Assembly: GCA_034698045.1 (NCBI GenBank)
Contig: JAQGAU010000517.1
Coordinates: 1-26,760 of the forward strand
Source: Paramacrobiotus richtersi
Taxonomy: Eukaryota; Tardigrada; Eutardigrada; Parachela; Macrobiotidae
DNA length: 26,760 nucleotides
Direction: 5' to 3'
The notes under the pieces were generated by a model. The model saw only the letters and a list, made by a program, of their open reading frames with translations. It was not told where the DNA came from and did not search any database. Below are positions 10,263 to 21,021 of the stretch, one piece after another. A program made the position numbers and the translations under genes. Numbering within the stretch: the stretch's first letter is position 1; each line of letters begins with the position of its first letter.

Positions 10263-10825
10263 GGTGGTGAAGATTAAACGATATCCTTGCGGTTGAAAAG
10301 CAGAGGATAATGCCTGAAATCGCCGAAAGTTACAAATTAGGTCAAACAATCAGGTTTCGTAATTGCGGCGTGCCGATGAATTTACCTGTAGAGCAACCGC
10401 GGTCAAGCGCAATAAATACGGATTTATGAAAGGTGATGCAGTAGAAGTAAAACAGACAAATTGTTGATGTTGTCTCCTCACTCCTCGACTAAGCCATCGT
10501 TACTGTAATTCGCCGCTGCGACCGGATTTGGTCGGAGAATGCGGAGCAAGTTTTCGAGCGTGGGAATATCCACGAGTGACGTCAGTGATTTGAATAACTC
10601 ACGGGTTTTAGCCCGTGTCAACAATTTTTGGTCTGTCGGTTTTGTGGCGTGACGGGCGGTTTTGAAGCGTGTCATTTCGTCCTTCCCCCTCAAATACCTT
10701 CGTTACGGTTCGCCAATAACCAAAAGCGATGATTGGAAACGTTTCTTCAGTTGGTTGTTTATGATTTATCTTAGATTAAAACTGTTTTACAAACCAACTT
10801 TGACTGATTTGTATACTGTGTAAGG
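10263..10825. promoter_or_regulatory. Bidirectional promoter region of ITPA and INO80B
   Basis: These 563 nt separate two divergent start codons. They contain a full CRE (TGACGTCA, 10577-10584) and two CCAAT boxes in opposite orientation (CCAAT at 10713-10717; ATTGG at 10732-10736). CRE and CCAAT elements are typical of animal housekeeping bidirectional promoters. A small perfect hairpin, CACGGG/CCCGTG, lies at 10600-10617. No gene is seen here. Use of the sites is inferred. Confidence 0.6.
10577..10584. promoter_or_regulatory. CRE palindrome
   Basis: TGACGTCA, the full CREB/ATF site, sits roughly midway between the ITPA and INO80B start codons (about 315 and 242 bp away). The same octamer occurs in the composite site at 1346-1353. 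Confidence 0.45.
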
Positions 10826-13800
10826 ATGCCGCGTCCATCCATAACCATGGTAATCCACCGTCCCTCCCGCTCCTCGCGTCTCGCGGAGGAAACGGGCAGT
10901 TCCCCGTCGCCCGCCAGCACCAGCAGTAAGGGCGCCCCCGTTTCCAATCCTGCGCCGTCCCCCAGCAAAACCGTCACCCGGTCACAGCGCAACGCCGAGT
11001 TCTCCCCTTCCTCCTCCGTGCAGTCCGAGTCGGCCAGTGAGAAGCGGGTGCGCAAGCCCTCCCAACGCCTCCTGGAAGCGCAACCCCCAGGGGGGAAGAA
11101 ACGCAAGAGCCAGGGCGAAGTTTCGGTGTCAACAAAGAAAGACACAGCGCAGGAGGCGGGGGCGGTGAGTGAGAAGAAAGGCGCGTCGCATGGTGGGGGA
11201 AAGAGGAAGCGTGGAAAGGAGGGTGGAGTTGGGAACGAGGGGCTGGATGCTGCAGCTGAGGCTGTTGAGTTGCCTGTAAGTTCCAGCTGTAATACGTAGC
11301 TGTACGTTCATCCATCGATACCAGCGTCAAGTTATCTGACCTTTAAGAGCGATTATAATTATTGCTGACTTTTCAGTCCGTGGTTAATAATTTCAGTGGT
11401 TAATTTTGATTTTGGAATGTGATAAAAATAATAAAAAATTGTATTCGGAACAGTTTAATCACTTAATTAATGTTAGATTATCATTTTTTTTACACCAGAT
11501 TTGGTTTTGTAGCTATTTCTGCAGGTATTTCCGTATTTAATATTTTAATTTTCTTCAAAGCTCCTGGTCATTAATGTAAACTTTTAATATTTTATGTAAT
11601 GTTTGTATTATTAAATTTTACTACATAATAATTTATTATGTAATACTTTCTTCGTCTAATTTGTGGAAATGTCGTTAAATGGTCTGAGGTGGTCGCATCA
11701 TGAACTGTGTGCTTGATGTGCACTAGGACGAGTCAGTGGAACAGCGCACTTCACCGAAGAAACTAAAAGCGTCGTCCAAGGACGCGGAACCCCTGTCGCC
11801 TCCGCTGCGCCGCAGCTCTACCCGCCATCGTCCCAGGGATGAGGCGGCCGTCGGCGCCGCCCCCGAGGAGGACAAGGCCCGTCCGCCGGTCTCCATGAAG
11901 TTCCGCTTGGTGCCCCGTCCCTCCATCGAACAGGCGTCAGTGCTGTAATTCATTTTCAAATTTACCAAACTTTTTATTATTGTAATTTATTTTAATCTAA
12001 TCTTTGGGCCAAACGTTTCTTGTAGTGTCTTTGATAACGTTTTTTATTATTTCAGTTTATTTCATCTTAGCCATGTTTTGAAAGGTTTTTTAAAATTTAA
12101 ATTTGTTTATTAAATGTTTTCGAATAAATTGTACTCAACTGCAATTCCCGTTTTTCTTCTACTTTGAAAATATTTTTTTATCAGTGTTTTATGACAATTT
12201 GAATTACCGTTTAATTTTCAGAAATTAAAAAAATGTTATCGATCCGCATTATTAACATATGCGATTTGCTTCCGATCTGCACTGTTTAAAAAAATAGTTG
12301 TTGTAGGAAATTTTCTCAAAATTTGATTCCCTGTTTAAAATCTCCAACAGTTTTATTTATTTTTTGCCTGAAATTCAATTAAAGTAACTCAATAATGGAG
12401 CTGGAAAAAGATGATTTAATTTCTAAAAAATTCCATTTTCCCAGTCTTTCGACGAAATTCTTTCCCACAACACCAGCTTCCTTTCGCAGAAAAGCACAAG
12501 GCGAAGCTGCATCAACTCCCACTCCGGCGCCGGTTGTGATCAGTTCCGCAACCTCCACTGCAGCGGAAATACCAGGTAAAGCAGTAAACTTCACCCCTCA
12601 TCACACACACTGCAACCTGTATTCTTCTTGGCCGTTTAGGTGGGGAAAAGAACAAGAAAATTGGAAAAAAGACAGCCGCAGCGTCCAAGAAGGTCAAGAA
12701 ATCCACATCCGCCGTCGAGCCGGTTACTGATGCCGAGCAACCGGCAGAAGTGCTTCCGGAGGAGCCCACATCAACCGACATGGAGACGCCGGTCCAACCG
12801 GTGCCCGGGGAGGCCGGTGGTGCGGGGGACCGTCGATTGACGGCACGGCAGGTACAGTTCGCATGATTGTCGAAAATCGACCGGATTGAGTCTTTTACAA
12901 TTGAAATCATAATTTCATACGTCTCATTCATCGTTTCACGTCATACGGGGGTGTCCCAATCGGTGACTGCATTGCATATCGTGATTTCATATGTTTCACG
13001 CATATTGTATTTTCAGGTTATACCTTTATCAAATTATTATTATTATTAAATTAAATTATGAATTTATTAATTTATTTTTATTAATTTATTAATTTATCAA
13101 TTTACCAAATATTATTAATAAATCAAATTACTAATTTATTAAATTATTTTATTAAAGTATTAAATATTATTATTATGAATTCTAACATTGTCTTTTGGTG
13201 TTCAGCGGGCGAAACTATACGGCGCCGAGGAGCACCTGATCAAACTGGAGGACCCTCGCCCCAAAACACCCCCACCCGACTACCAGGAGAAACGCGAGGA
13301 GCGCAACAAGAAACGCCGTGAACAAGCCGCCCAGAAGCGGGAGCATCTCAAGGTCAGTGTCGCATTCTTCGCTGTATGTTGTATTTTCCTATGGCATTAC
13401 GTTCGTTGAACTGTCTGTGTCGTGTTGGTTGGTTGTTCGTTCAAGTGTCTGTGTTATTGGCAGAAAGAGACGCTAAAGAAGCTCCTGCACAAGTCGGCCA
13501 CCAGTAAGAAAGCGGCGCGCGAAGAGGAGCAGAAACGCAAGCAGATGATCCGCTTTACGGTCAACGCCCAGGGGGCCAGTATCATGTATCCGGAAGTGTG
13601 TAATCCCGCGCACTTTATGCAGCCCATGCCGGCTATACCGTAAGCAGATCGATCGTGATTTTTTAAAGAAACGCCTTTTTATTCCGTTTTAAACAAAAAT
13701 ACGTACGAAGTTAATTATACTTTAACTTTGAACGTTGAGTTAATAAGTGTTATTAATATTGTTTATTAACAGTAAAATTATTTTATAAATTAGTAAAATA

Positions 13801-14033
13801 ATTACATTAATAATAAAAATCATTGATTAGATTTGAATTTTAAGCTGTTTTATTATTGAATATTTTCAAAATAACCAGTTAAATGTTCTTGTTTTCGCAG
13901 AGTGCCGATGGTTAAATTGTGTGCCGTCAAGGGTTGCGGTCAGCCGAAAAAGTATGCCTGCTCCAAGACCGGGATGCCGCTGTGCAGTCTGCAGTGCTAC
14001 AAAGCGAATTTAGCACTTACTTCCCTTGGTTGA
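10826..14033 (+). CDS. INO80B: INO80 chromatin-remodelling complex subunit B (Ies2 homologue), PAPA-1 and HIT zinc finger
   Basis: Seven exons: 10826..11275, 11727..11935, 12445..12575, 12640..12851, 13206..13352, 13464..13639, 13901..14033, giving 485 aa (human 356). The N-terminal two thirds is a low-complexity Ser/Pro/Lys/Ala region, probably disordered. LTARQRAKLYG at about 330-340 opens the PAPA-1 (Ies2) domain, followed by a basic coiled coil (REERNKKRREQAAQKREHL and the next exon) to about residue 430. The C-terminal HIT finger has Cys 449, 454, 462, 470 and 474 in the pattern CAVKGC, YAC and PLCSLQCYK. In yeast and human this nuclear subunit stimulates the Ino80 ATPase and nucleosome sliding. 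Exons 2 and 3 are joined by reading phase (donor GTCAGT at 11936); this is the least certain junction. Confidence 0.93.
13020..13180. repeat. AT-only low-complexity tract in INO80B intron 4
   Basis: The tract is almost purely A and T, built of AATTTATT, ATT and AAT units. It is simple-sequence expansion inside an intron. No transposon structure is seen. Confidence 0.7.
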
Positions 14034-14577
14034 TCTCGCAGCTGGATTCATTTCTGTCTTTGTCACATTATTGTGCAGTGGCTTATTTAGTATTCAGTGT
14101 GAAATATTTTATTACGTTTTTCGGTATGTGTTTTGGTTGTTTTGTTGCCATTTGTATACCCGGCGTTATGAGCATGGTGTATTACAATGGAAGAAAGAAA
14201 AATGGCGGAAAACTCGTAAAAGAAATACCTATATCAACATACAACACGAAGTCATCGGTTAAAGCATCGTTTTCCACTAAAAATGATCATCTACCAGTAG
14301 CAAAAGACAAATCTGGCGCAGTAGGAACGGGTCCCTGTTCACTCCACTTAGTGCTTTGTTGCGTAGTTGCTCGCGAAAGTTCCAAACATTCTATACGTCG
14401 TTTATAGGATTCTACTCTTTCATAATTCTTAGCAAAATCTATTTTATATAGATTCGTAAAACTTAGTCAAAATTTTAATGCACATAAGAAGAAAAAGCGC
14501 ATAGGCTTCGCGCTGATCCGGCATTAGCTGTATACATTGTGGCGAGTTGGGCGTTTGGTATCGAGCCTAAGCAAATC
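14034..14577 (+). other. INO80B 3' flank and U1 upstream region
   Basis: These 544 nt follow the INO80B stop codon and end at the first base of the U1 RNA. The left part is presumably INO80B 3' UTR; the last 100 nt or so should contain the snRNA proximal sequence element, which differs between phyla and which I cannot identify. A frame open from 13919 to 14407 overlaps the INO80B last exon in another phase and has a hydrophobic stretch, but I do not accept it as a gene. Confidence 0.5.
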
Positions 14578-14742
14578 ATACTTACCTGGACCCGGAATGG
14601 TGCCGCTCATGTATGGCCCATCCCCATCGGAGTGGTCCCATTGCACTTTCGGGATTATGAAGGTGGCCTCTTCGGTCAAAAAGATCGGGGTAGGGGGTCA
14701 GAATTTTTGTTAGTTGGGGGACTGCGTTCGCGCTATCCCCCT
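14578..14742 (+). ncRNA. U1 spliceosomal snRNA
   Basis: The RNA starts ATACTTACCTGG, the U1 5' end that pairs with 5' splice sites. Helix H is 14586-14593 with 14695-14701. Stem-loop 1: stem 14597-14604 with 14615-14621 around a ten-base loop, GCTCATGTAT. Stem-loop 2: TCCC/GGGA around ATTGCACTTTC (14640-14650), the U1A-binding loop. Stem-loop 3: TGGCC/GGTCA at 14664-14678. An Sm site AATTTTTG is at 14702-14709. Stem-loop 4, from 14716, has GGGGGACTGCG, TTCG, and CGC-CCCCC as in human U1. Length is about 165 nt, as in human. The RNA base-pairs with 5' splice sites as part of U1 snRNP in the nucleus. Loop 1 departs from the U1-70K consensus GAUCACGAAG, so a variant copy is possible. Confidence 0.93.
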
Positions 14743-15326
14743 CTGATTAAACAAAGAAATGGGTACACTGGGGGGATGCGTGAATGCTTCGTCATGGGGG
14801 GTTCACGTTCGGCACGCTCACGATCGATTTGCGCGTATATCAGCACCGTATAAAGTTTTGCTCGGATGTTGTTGGTCGTTATTAGCATGATAGTAATTAC
14901 GAGCTATATCAACAAAAAACGATATTTCGTAAATATTTGTTTATTGCGTAAACCACCAAGCGGTAAACGTTCCAGAGCATGAATTCAGTTCAATCATGTA
15001 CGTGACTCGCGTAATGCTATCCAAGCAACAAATCCACCTTTCGGATTATTCTCCTCTCTGATCGCAAACACAACCTCCCAAAAAAAAACCACACCATATA
15101 ATTTAATAGGCATATGCACGGGTAACACCAAAAACTGAACACTAGAACGATATCTGTCAAAAGAGTATAAATCACAAGGACACCGGTTGAAAGTTGAAAC
15201 AACATGCATCGCAACGCAAAATCGCAATCTCCGGGTCAAAAAAGACAGTGAACAATCAGCTGCCGAAATGACGATATCAAACACGGTCGGCAACATGCAC
15301 GGAATGTGTGGGTAATCATGTCCCGG
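14743..15326. other. Spacer between U1 and the RABEP1 3' end
   Basis: This 584-nt stretch follows U1 and ends at the RABEP1 stop codon. The first bases (GATTAAACAAAGAAAT, 14745-14760) may act as the snRNA 3' end signal; this is a guess from position and A-rich composition. The right side should be RABEP1 3' UTR. I see no gene. Confidence 0.45.
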
Positions 15327-18300
15327 CTACTTGGGCGACGGGGGTGAGTGGCTAAAGTAGGGCGCCGTGTCGCGGTTGAGGATGGTGTGACACACCTGGC
15401 ACACCTTCACCGGGCGCCGGTGCGGTCCACTCTGCACCTCCCGGTTCAGACAGTCCACGCAGAACACCTTACCGCAGTGCCGGCAGTGAATCTGTCAATC
15501 ACACATTTACTGTTGAAGTACACGATATTGCCGAAGAATTACTACAACTATTATTATTATTTTATTTCACTATTTTAATACAATTACATGCAATTATTAT
15601 TATTGTTATTTTTACAATACGATTATTATTATTTTTATTTCAATATTTTAATTTTGTTTCAATATTTTATTCAGTAATATATTTTAATGTCAATATTTTA
15701 TTTTTACTAGCGTATTTATTTTCACGTTGTATGTTACAATATTATACACTTCATTATACGATTATCATCATTAATTATTCTGAATTTATGACCATGCTTT
15801 TATGTGTATCTCTATAGTTTCATCACCTATATTTCCACATTTTTTTTACTGTCATTTTTCTTTATTTATATTATACAAGTCTTGTTATTATTATGCAACT
15901 GATTTTTATTATTAATTATTATACTGTACAATTATTCCGATATTGAGTAAACTATGGAAATAACCCAGATAACCCATACTTTGAGCGAGCGAACTTTCTT
16001 CTTGGGCAGAAGGAAGGGCTGTCGGCAGGCATTGCACTCATCCACGTCCTCGTCCAACTGCCAGCGTACCTCGTTCTCCGCCTGCCGGATCTTCTCCAAC
16101 TCCACCTACCAACGCACCACACACATGATCTTTCTTTCGGGATTATTTTTTATTTTATTATTAATTATTTTTTATTTATTTAAATATTTTTTAAACATTT
16201 AACCATTTAATTCAATTAAATACGAATTTAATATTTTTTTTTTAATACTCGATGATAATGTTTTCAACTAATTTTTAATAAAAATTTGAGTTTGGCTAAT
16301 TTGATGTCACCTGTAGGGACTGGGATAGCTTGACAAAATCCCGCTGGACCGCTTCGCTATTATCCAGCTCCACCTGCAGGGCTTGGGCGCGCGACCGGGA
16401 ATGGTGGAAATCCTTGTCCAGCTTGGCTTTCTCCGCCTGCAGGGTCTCCAACTGACTCCGCACGATGCTCAATTCCGCCTGCTGGCTAGCCATGCCCTCC
16501 TCCAGCCGTTTCTCCTTCAGCTCCGCCAGTTGCCGCTCCAACTCGCATTTTTCGCTCTCCAAAATACCCAACCGCTCCCGTAATGCATCTAGCAATACAC
16601 ACAACCACCCAATCCAACTTTACCGTTTCGCCAGTTTTTTTAAACAGACAAATGTTGTTTTTTCACAATAAATTTTATTATCGAATTTATTTTTTACTCA
16701 GTTTTGGAAAATTAGATTTACATTTTTCGTAGCATAATATTCGAAACATTATTATTTAATTAAGTTTGAATAAAAATCTTCATATTCTAAATATTATTTA
16801 ATTAATCTATACTGACAAGTGTTTTGTCGCTATAGTATTGTTAATATTTTAATCAAAAATAAAACATATTTTTGTTTTTTTAAAATTTAAAAAAAAAACG
16901 GAAAAAATTTTTTCCTTGATTTTTTTCTTTTTTCGGTTGTAGTACTCACCCGCTTCTTTCGTGAGCATCTCCAGTAGACTGTCCTTGTTGTGCTGCTCCC
17001 CGGCCAGCTGATCCCGCAAAAACAGAATCTCACTGCGCAGTCCGTCCTCCCCGTGCTCCTTGGCCACTCGGCTGCGAATGACCAGTTCGCGGTAGGTCAG
17101 CAGCAGATGATGCAGTTCCTCCACATCCGTCGGCATGTTAATGTCCTCGTCCTGCATGCGCCGCCATTCCTGGGTGTACCGGTCCGTTAAGCGGCTGTTC
17201 TCTTTCTCCAGGAAGGCCAGCTGTTTCAAACATGCCAACATCGTTATAAGCAGCAGTTTGCTATGTAAGTCAGAGGGTTGTTTTACCTCTTTGGCGGTTT
17301 GTTCCCGTTGGAACATCATGTCACGCTGTAAAAACAAAATAAAAGAAATACTGTAGACAAGTACATTAACAAAAAAGATAAACGCAGTAAAATATCAGAA
17401 TAAAATAGATGCCGTAAAAAACCGAACATTTGATAAACACTGATAAAATTCATTGTGAAATAAGGCAGAAAAACACGAAGGAAAGAAATGAAGTTAACGT
17501 CATAAACCAACACAGCAAAACAAGAAAATTCACAGAAGCGCTGTAAAATACCAAAAATCCACCTTACATTATTAATGGACAGCTAGCAGAAAAGAAACAT
17601 CACTTTACCATGATATGCTCCAACGCCACCCGTGCCGCCTGGTTGGCATCCTGCGCTTCCTGTTCGCGCTTCTCAGCATCCACCAAACCCTTCTGCAGCT
17701 CCGTAATCTACAACCCCAACCGATCGACCCCCACACTCACACACGATCATCACCAACCATCCCACCTGGTCCTGAGTGTCGTTGACGGCCTGACTGACCC
17801 GCCGGTCCATCTCATCGCGAAAGTGCTGTTCATGCTTGAGATCCTCCTTCAGCCGCTCCACCACCGCCTTGCCGCTCTCCACCTCCTGCCGCAGACGGAT
17901 CTCGGCCTTCTGCGCCGCCTGCAGTTGGGACTCGTAGTTGGCGCACATGGCGCAGTTGCTGCTGAGGCCGGCCATGGCGGGTATGGACGCCGAGGCCAGT
18001 GAGGACAGGGTCGGACGCCGGCGGCTGGTGCCCGGGTCCAGGGTCAGCAGGGCGTCGTCCGCGGTCAGGTCTAGGTCTAGCGATGGGCTGCCGTGGTTTA
18101 GGGGAGATTCTACGGGTTAAATGAGCAATATTACACGATCAACCTCTGCAACTACTATATCTAATAAATACAAATGCGTAAAAAATTACAGAATTTAGCC
18201 ACACAAATACGCGAAAATAAATAACAAAAATATTTGTTTAAGGTAAAATAAATATAAAAAAAAATTACACAAAGTAGAGATACATCAATAAATTAAAATA

Positions 18301-21021
18301 AATATAGAGGAAACGAAAAACGTAATTTTGTTCAATCGAAAATAAATATCAAATAAATTACACAAGGCATAAATGAATGGATAATTTTCAATTAAATACA
18401 GAGATAACAGAAAACATCGCAGAAATCTATGAACATATTTGAGTAAATATAAGAAAAGTAAAACCTCCCGAACACCGTGGATGTCGCACCTTCGCCGGAC
18501 CGCAGTGAGACATTGTCGGATTTCGTAATGTCCAGTGAGTCTTCGGAGCGGTTGCGCGTGTGCCCGGGTGAAAAGTTGCCAGCGTTGAGGCAGCGGCGAA
18601 AGTAATGCTCCTGTTCGAGCAGCTTCTGTACGCGGGCCAGTTCGCGGCGGGAATTGGCCGCATCCTCCTGCAGAACCAGCTTCTGCGTCTGCATCACACC
18701 CAGGTACATTTCAATGTCCCCTTTCGATGCCGTCGACAAATCCAGCTCCTTCGCCATGAAAAAATCACCGTTAGAGCTCTGACGATTAATTAATATTATT
18801 TCATCTATTTCATTCTATATTTTTTTTCACGTAATTTTTTTTTACATTTAATTATCTTTAAATTTATATTTTTAAGAAAATATTTTTATTTATTTTTTGT
18901 ACCACGATAAGCTTAAGAATGTGGTTAAAAAACTGCCTATTAAATTGTCTAAAAACACAATCTGGTTAAACAATTCAACAAATTTTACTACACGAATTAA
19001 ATTACGCGATCGACAGCTGATTGAAAAGAAGTCCGCATTCCTCTGTAAAACCATGCCCTAACCTTTGAGCCGAACTTTTTGGTCAGTATTTCCAGACTAT
19101 CATCCGACGCCAGGCTCACTTTGAGCTTCTCTTGCTCATAATAATCCAACTTCTCCTGCGCCTCCTGCAGCTGACTCCGCATAACATTAATCTCATCCTC
19201 CAACGGAACGACAATCGAACGGAGAAAATCCGCATCATCCTTGGCCTAAACCAATCCACTAAACACAATTCTAACAAAAACAGGCGTTGAATGAATTGTT
19301 ACCCGTTTCATATCGTTGTTGTAGCTCTCCTCGTCGTTGGTGGGCGTTTTCAGCGTCTGGAGACTCGTACTGGTGTGGAGGGTACTGGTGACCGCCGGCG
19401 GGACGGGGACGGATTGGCCGACGCCCACCCGGCGGGATAGTGAGGCCAGGAGGCCGTTCTTGTCCGGACTGCTGGTCTGGGCGGCCTGGCGCCGTTTGGC
19501 CTCGTCCACTTCCGCTTTTAGGCGACTGTTGGCCTCTAACAGTTGTCGGCGCTCCATGTGGTACTTGGCTTCCGTGGACTGGACGGCGTCTTCGATTGTA
19601 GCTGTAAAAATAACGCTGGCCATCAGTATTTCTTACTGAGCTGTATACACTCAGATGCATATGTTTCCATAACATTCCATGCTAGAAAATAAGCACGAGG
19701 ACAGACAACTTCCGTTTTATCCATAATACTTCATTTTTATTTTTTTACAGATTTCTTTTATACAGGTACTCGATTTTATTAATTTTTCTTCATTTTATTT
19801 ACAATTTATTTCGACTTATTTTATTAAATACAGGAATGTACATACATGTAGGTAGCAAAGTACTGCAGTATACTGTATTATTTATTTACATTTTATTAAT
19901 CTATACTCTGCTTCGTTTTTCATTCTTATTTATATATTTTTTGCATTATAGTTTCATACAATTTTCATGATTACTTTCACTAATAATTATTATTGTAATT
20001 TATTTCTATTTATTCCAATCATTGTAGACACGAAAATAACGCAAGAAACGACCGTTCACAGAATCAAAATAATCAAGTCTGACCTCGCATAGCCTGTTCC
20101 ATGGAGTCCAGCTCCTGCTGATAGCGCTGCCGCATCCCATCCAGCTCCTCCTGCGACGACGTCTCGGCAATGACCGCCACCGCCTTGACCTCGGCCAGCT
20201 CGTTCTGCAGGGCGGCGCAGTCCTCCAGCAGGCGCTGGTACTCGGACACGTTGGCCTGTTGCTCCTTCTGGATGCTGCCCACTTGGCCTGCAAAGGGGGG
20301 CGATCAACAGAGAACTAGAGGGATGTGGAACAAGGCAGCACCTTCTTTCTGCAGGTACATCTCCTTGAACATGGCCCGATGCCGGCCAAACTCCTCGTCA
20401 TGCTCCTGCTTCTCCCGCATCAAGTGTGCCTCACGTTCACGCAGCTGCCGCACCAACTGAGCCAGCTGGGCCGGGGTGGCCGCGTCCAGAGGAGGCGCAT
20501 CGTCGACGGACCAATCAGCGTCGCGCTCTCCATCACCTGCAGTGGGGTCGACAATGATTGGGAGTTCCCGCGATTATTGATTTCGTATTTTATTACTATT
20601 ATCTTATTTATCGCTATTTTTTAGCTGGTTTTGTTTCGTTCTTTTTTACGTAATTTATTCTTCTTTTCTGTACCATTTGCCTAATATATTTCATATATTT
20701 TTTTTATTTCAATTTTATATTATTGTTTTTTACTTATTAAATAAATCTATTTATATTTCATTTAATTAATTAATTTTGTTTAATTCTGATTATTTATATG
20801 AATTTTCGATTACTGCTGTTTTTTTTAATATTTATTTTTATTTACTTCGCTATATTTTTCTACGAAGCCCTACCGAGGCTGAACGAGCCACCTGGCGGCT
20901 GACTGTTCCCCACGTGCACCGCCTGGTCCAGAAAAACCTGCGGATCAGTCTGCTTGGAATCGTCCTCGATTCGCTGATGATCCACTTGATCCATCGCCTG
21001 CTCGACTTCCCTGTGCTCCAT
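15327..21021 (-). CDS. RABEP1: Rabaptin-5 (Rab GTPase-binding effector protein 1) with C-terminal FYVE finger
   Basis: Thirteen exons on the minus strand: 21021..20874, 20536..20342, 20287..20084, 19601..19303, 19245..19063, 18748..18490, 18109..17766, 17707..17609, 17325..17287, 17220..16950, 16588..16311, 16105..15995, 15491..15327; 864 aa (human 862). A TGA 24 nt upstream in frame fixes the start in this exon. The protein is mostly coiled coil with Rabaptin landmarks: EMYLGVMQTQKLVLQEDA (from 356), CAMCANYESQLQ (from 482), RSEILFLRDQLAGEQ and VQRDFVKLSQSLQVELEKIRQA. A FYVE finger follows, with WQLD at 788-791 and eight Cys (797, 800, 813, 816, 821, 824, 841, 844), including KKIHCRHCG and KVC. 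Rabaptin-5 binds Rab5 and Rabex-5 on early endosomes and drives fusion; FYVE fingers bind PI3P. Human RABEP1 lacks FYVE. Confidence 0.95.
15540..15960. repeat. AT-rich simple-sequence tract in RABEP1 intron 12
   Basis: The intron between exons 12 and 13 is dominated by TTATTA trinucleotide runs and T-rich stretches. It is low-complexity intron DNA with no recognisable element. Confidence 0.6.

Noticed and set aside
12395-12444. ATG at 12395 as a start of a separate INO80B transcript
   Set aside because: It lies in phase with exon 3 but just upstream of a good acceptor (TTTTCCCAG), and the spliced frame from exon 2 enters exon 3 correctly.
13020-13180. AT-rich tract as an origin or mobile element
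   Set aside because: Pure simple sequence inside an intron; similar tracts occur in most introns here.
13919-14407. Open frame of 162 codons with a hydrophobic stretch, overlapping the INO80B last exon
   Set aside because: It reads the HIT-finger exon in the wrong phase and then runs through what should be 3' UTR. There is no family resemblance and the composition is not exon-like.
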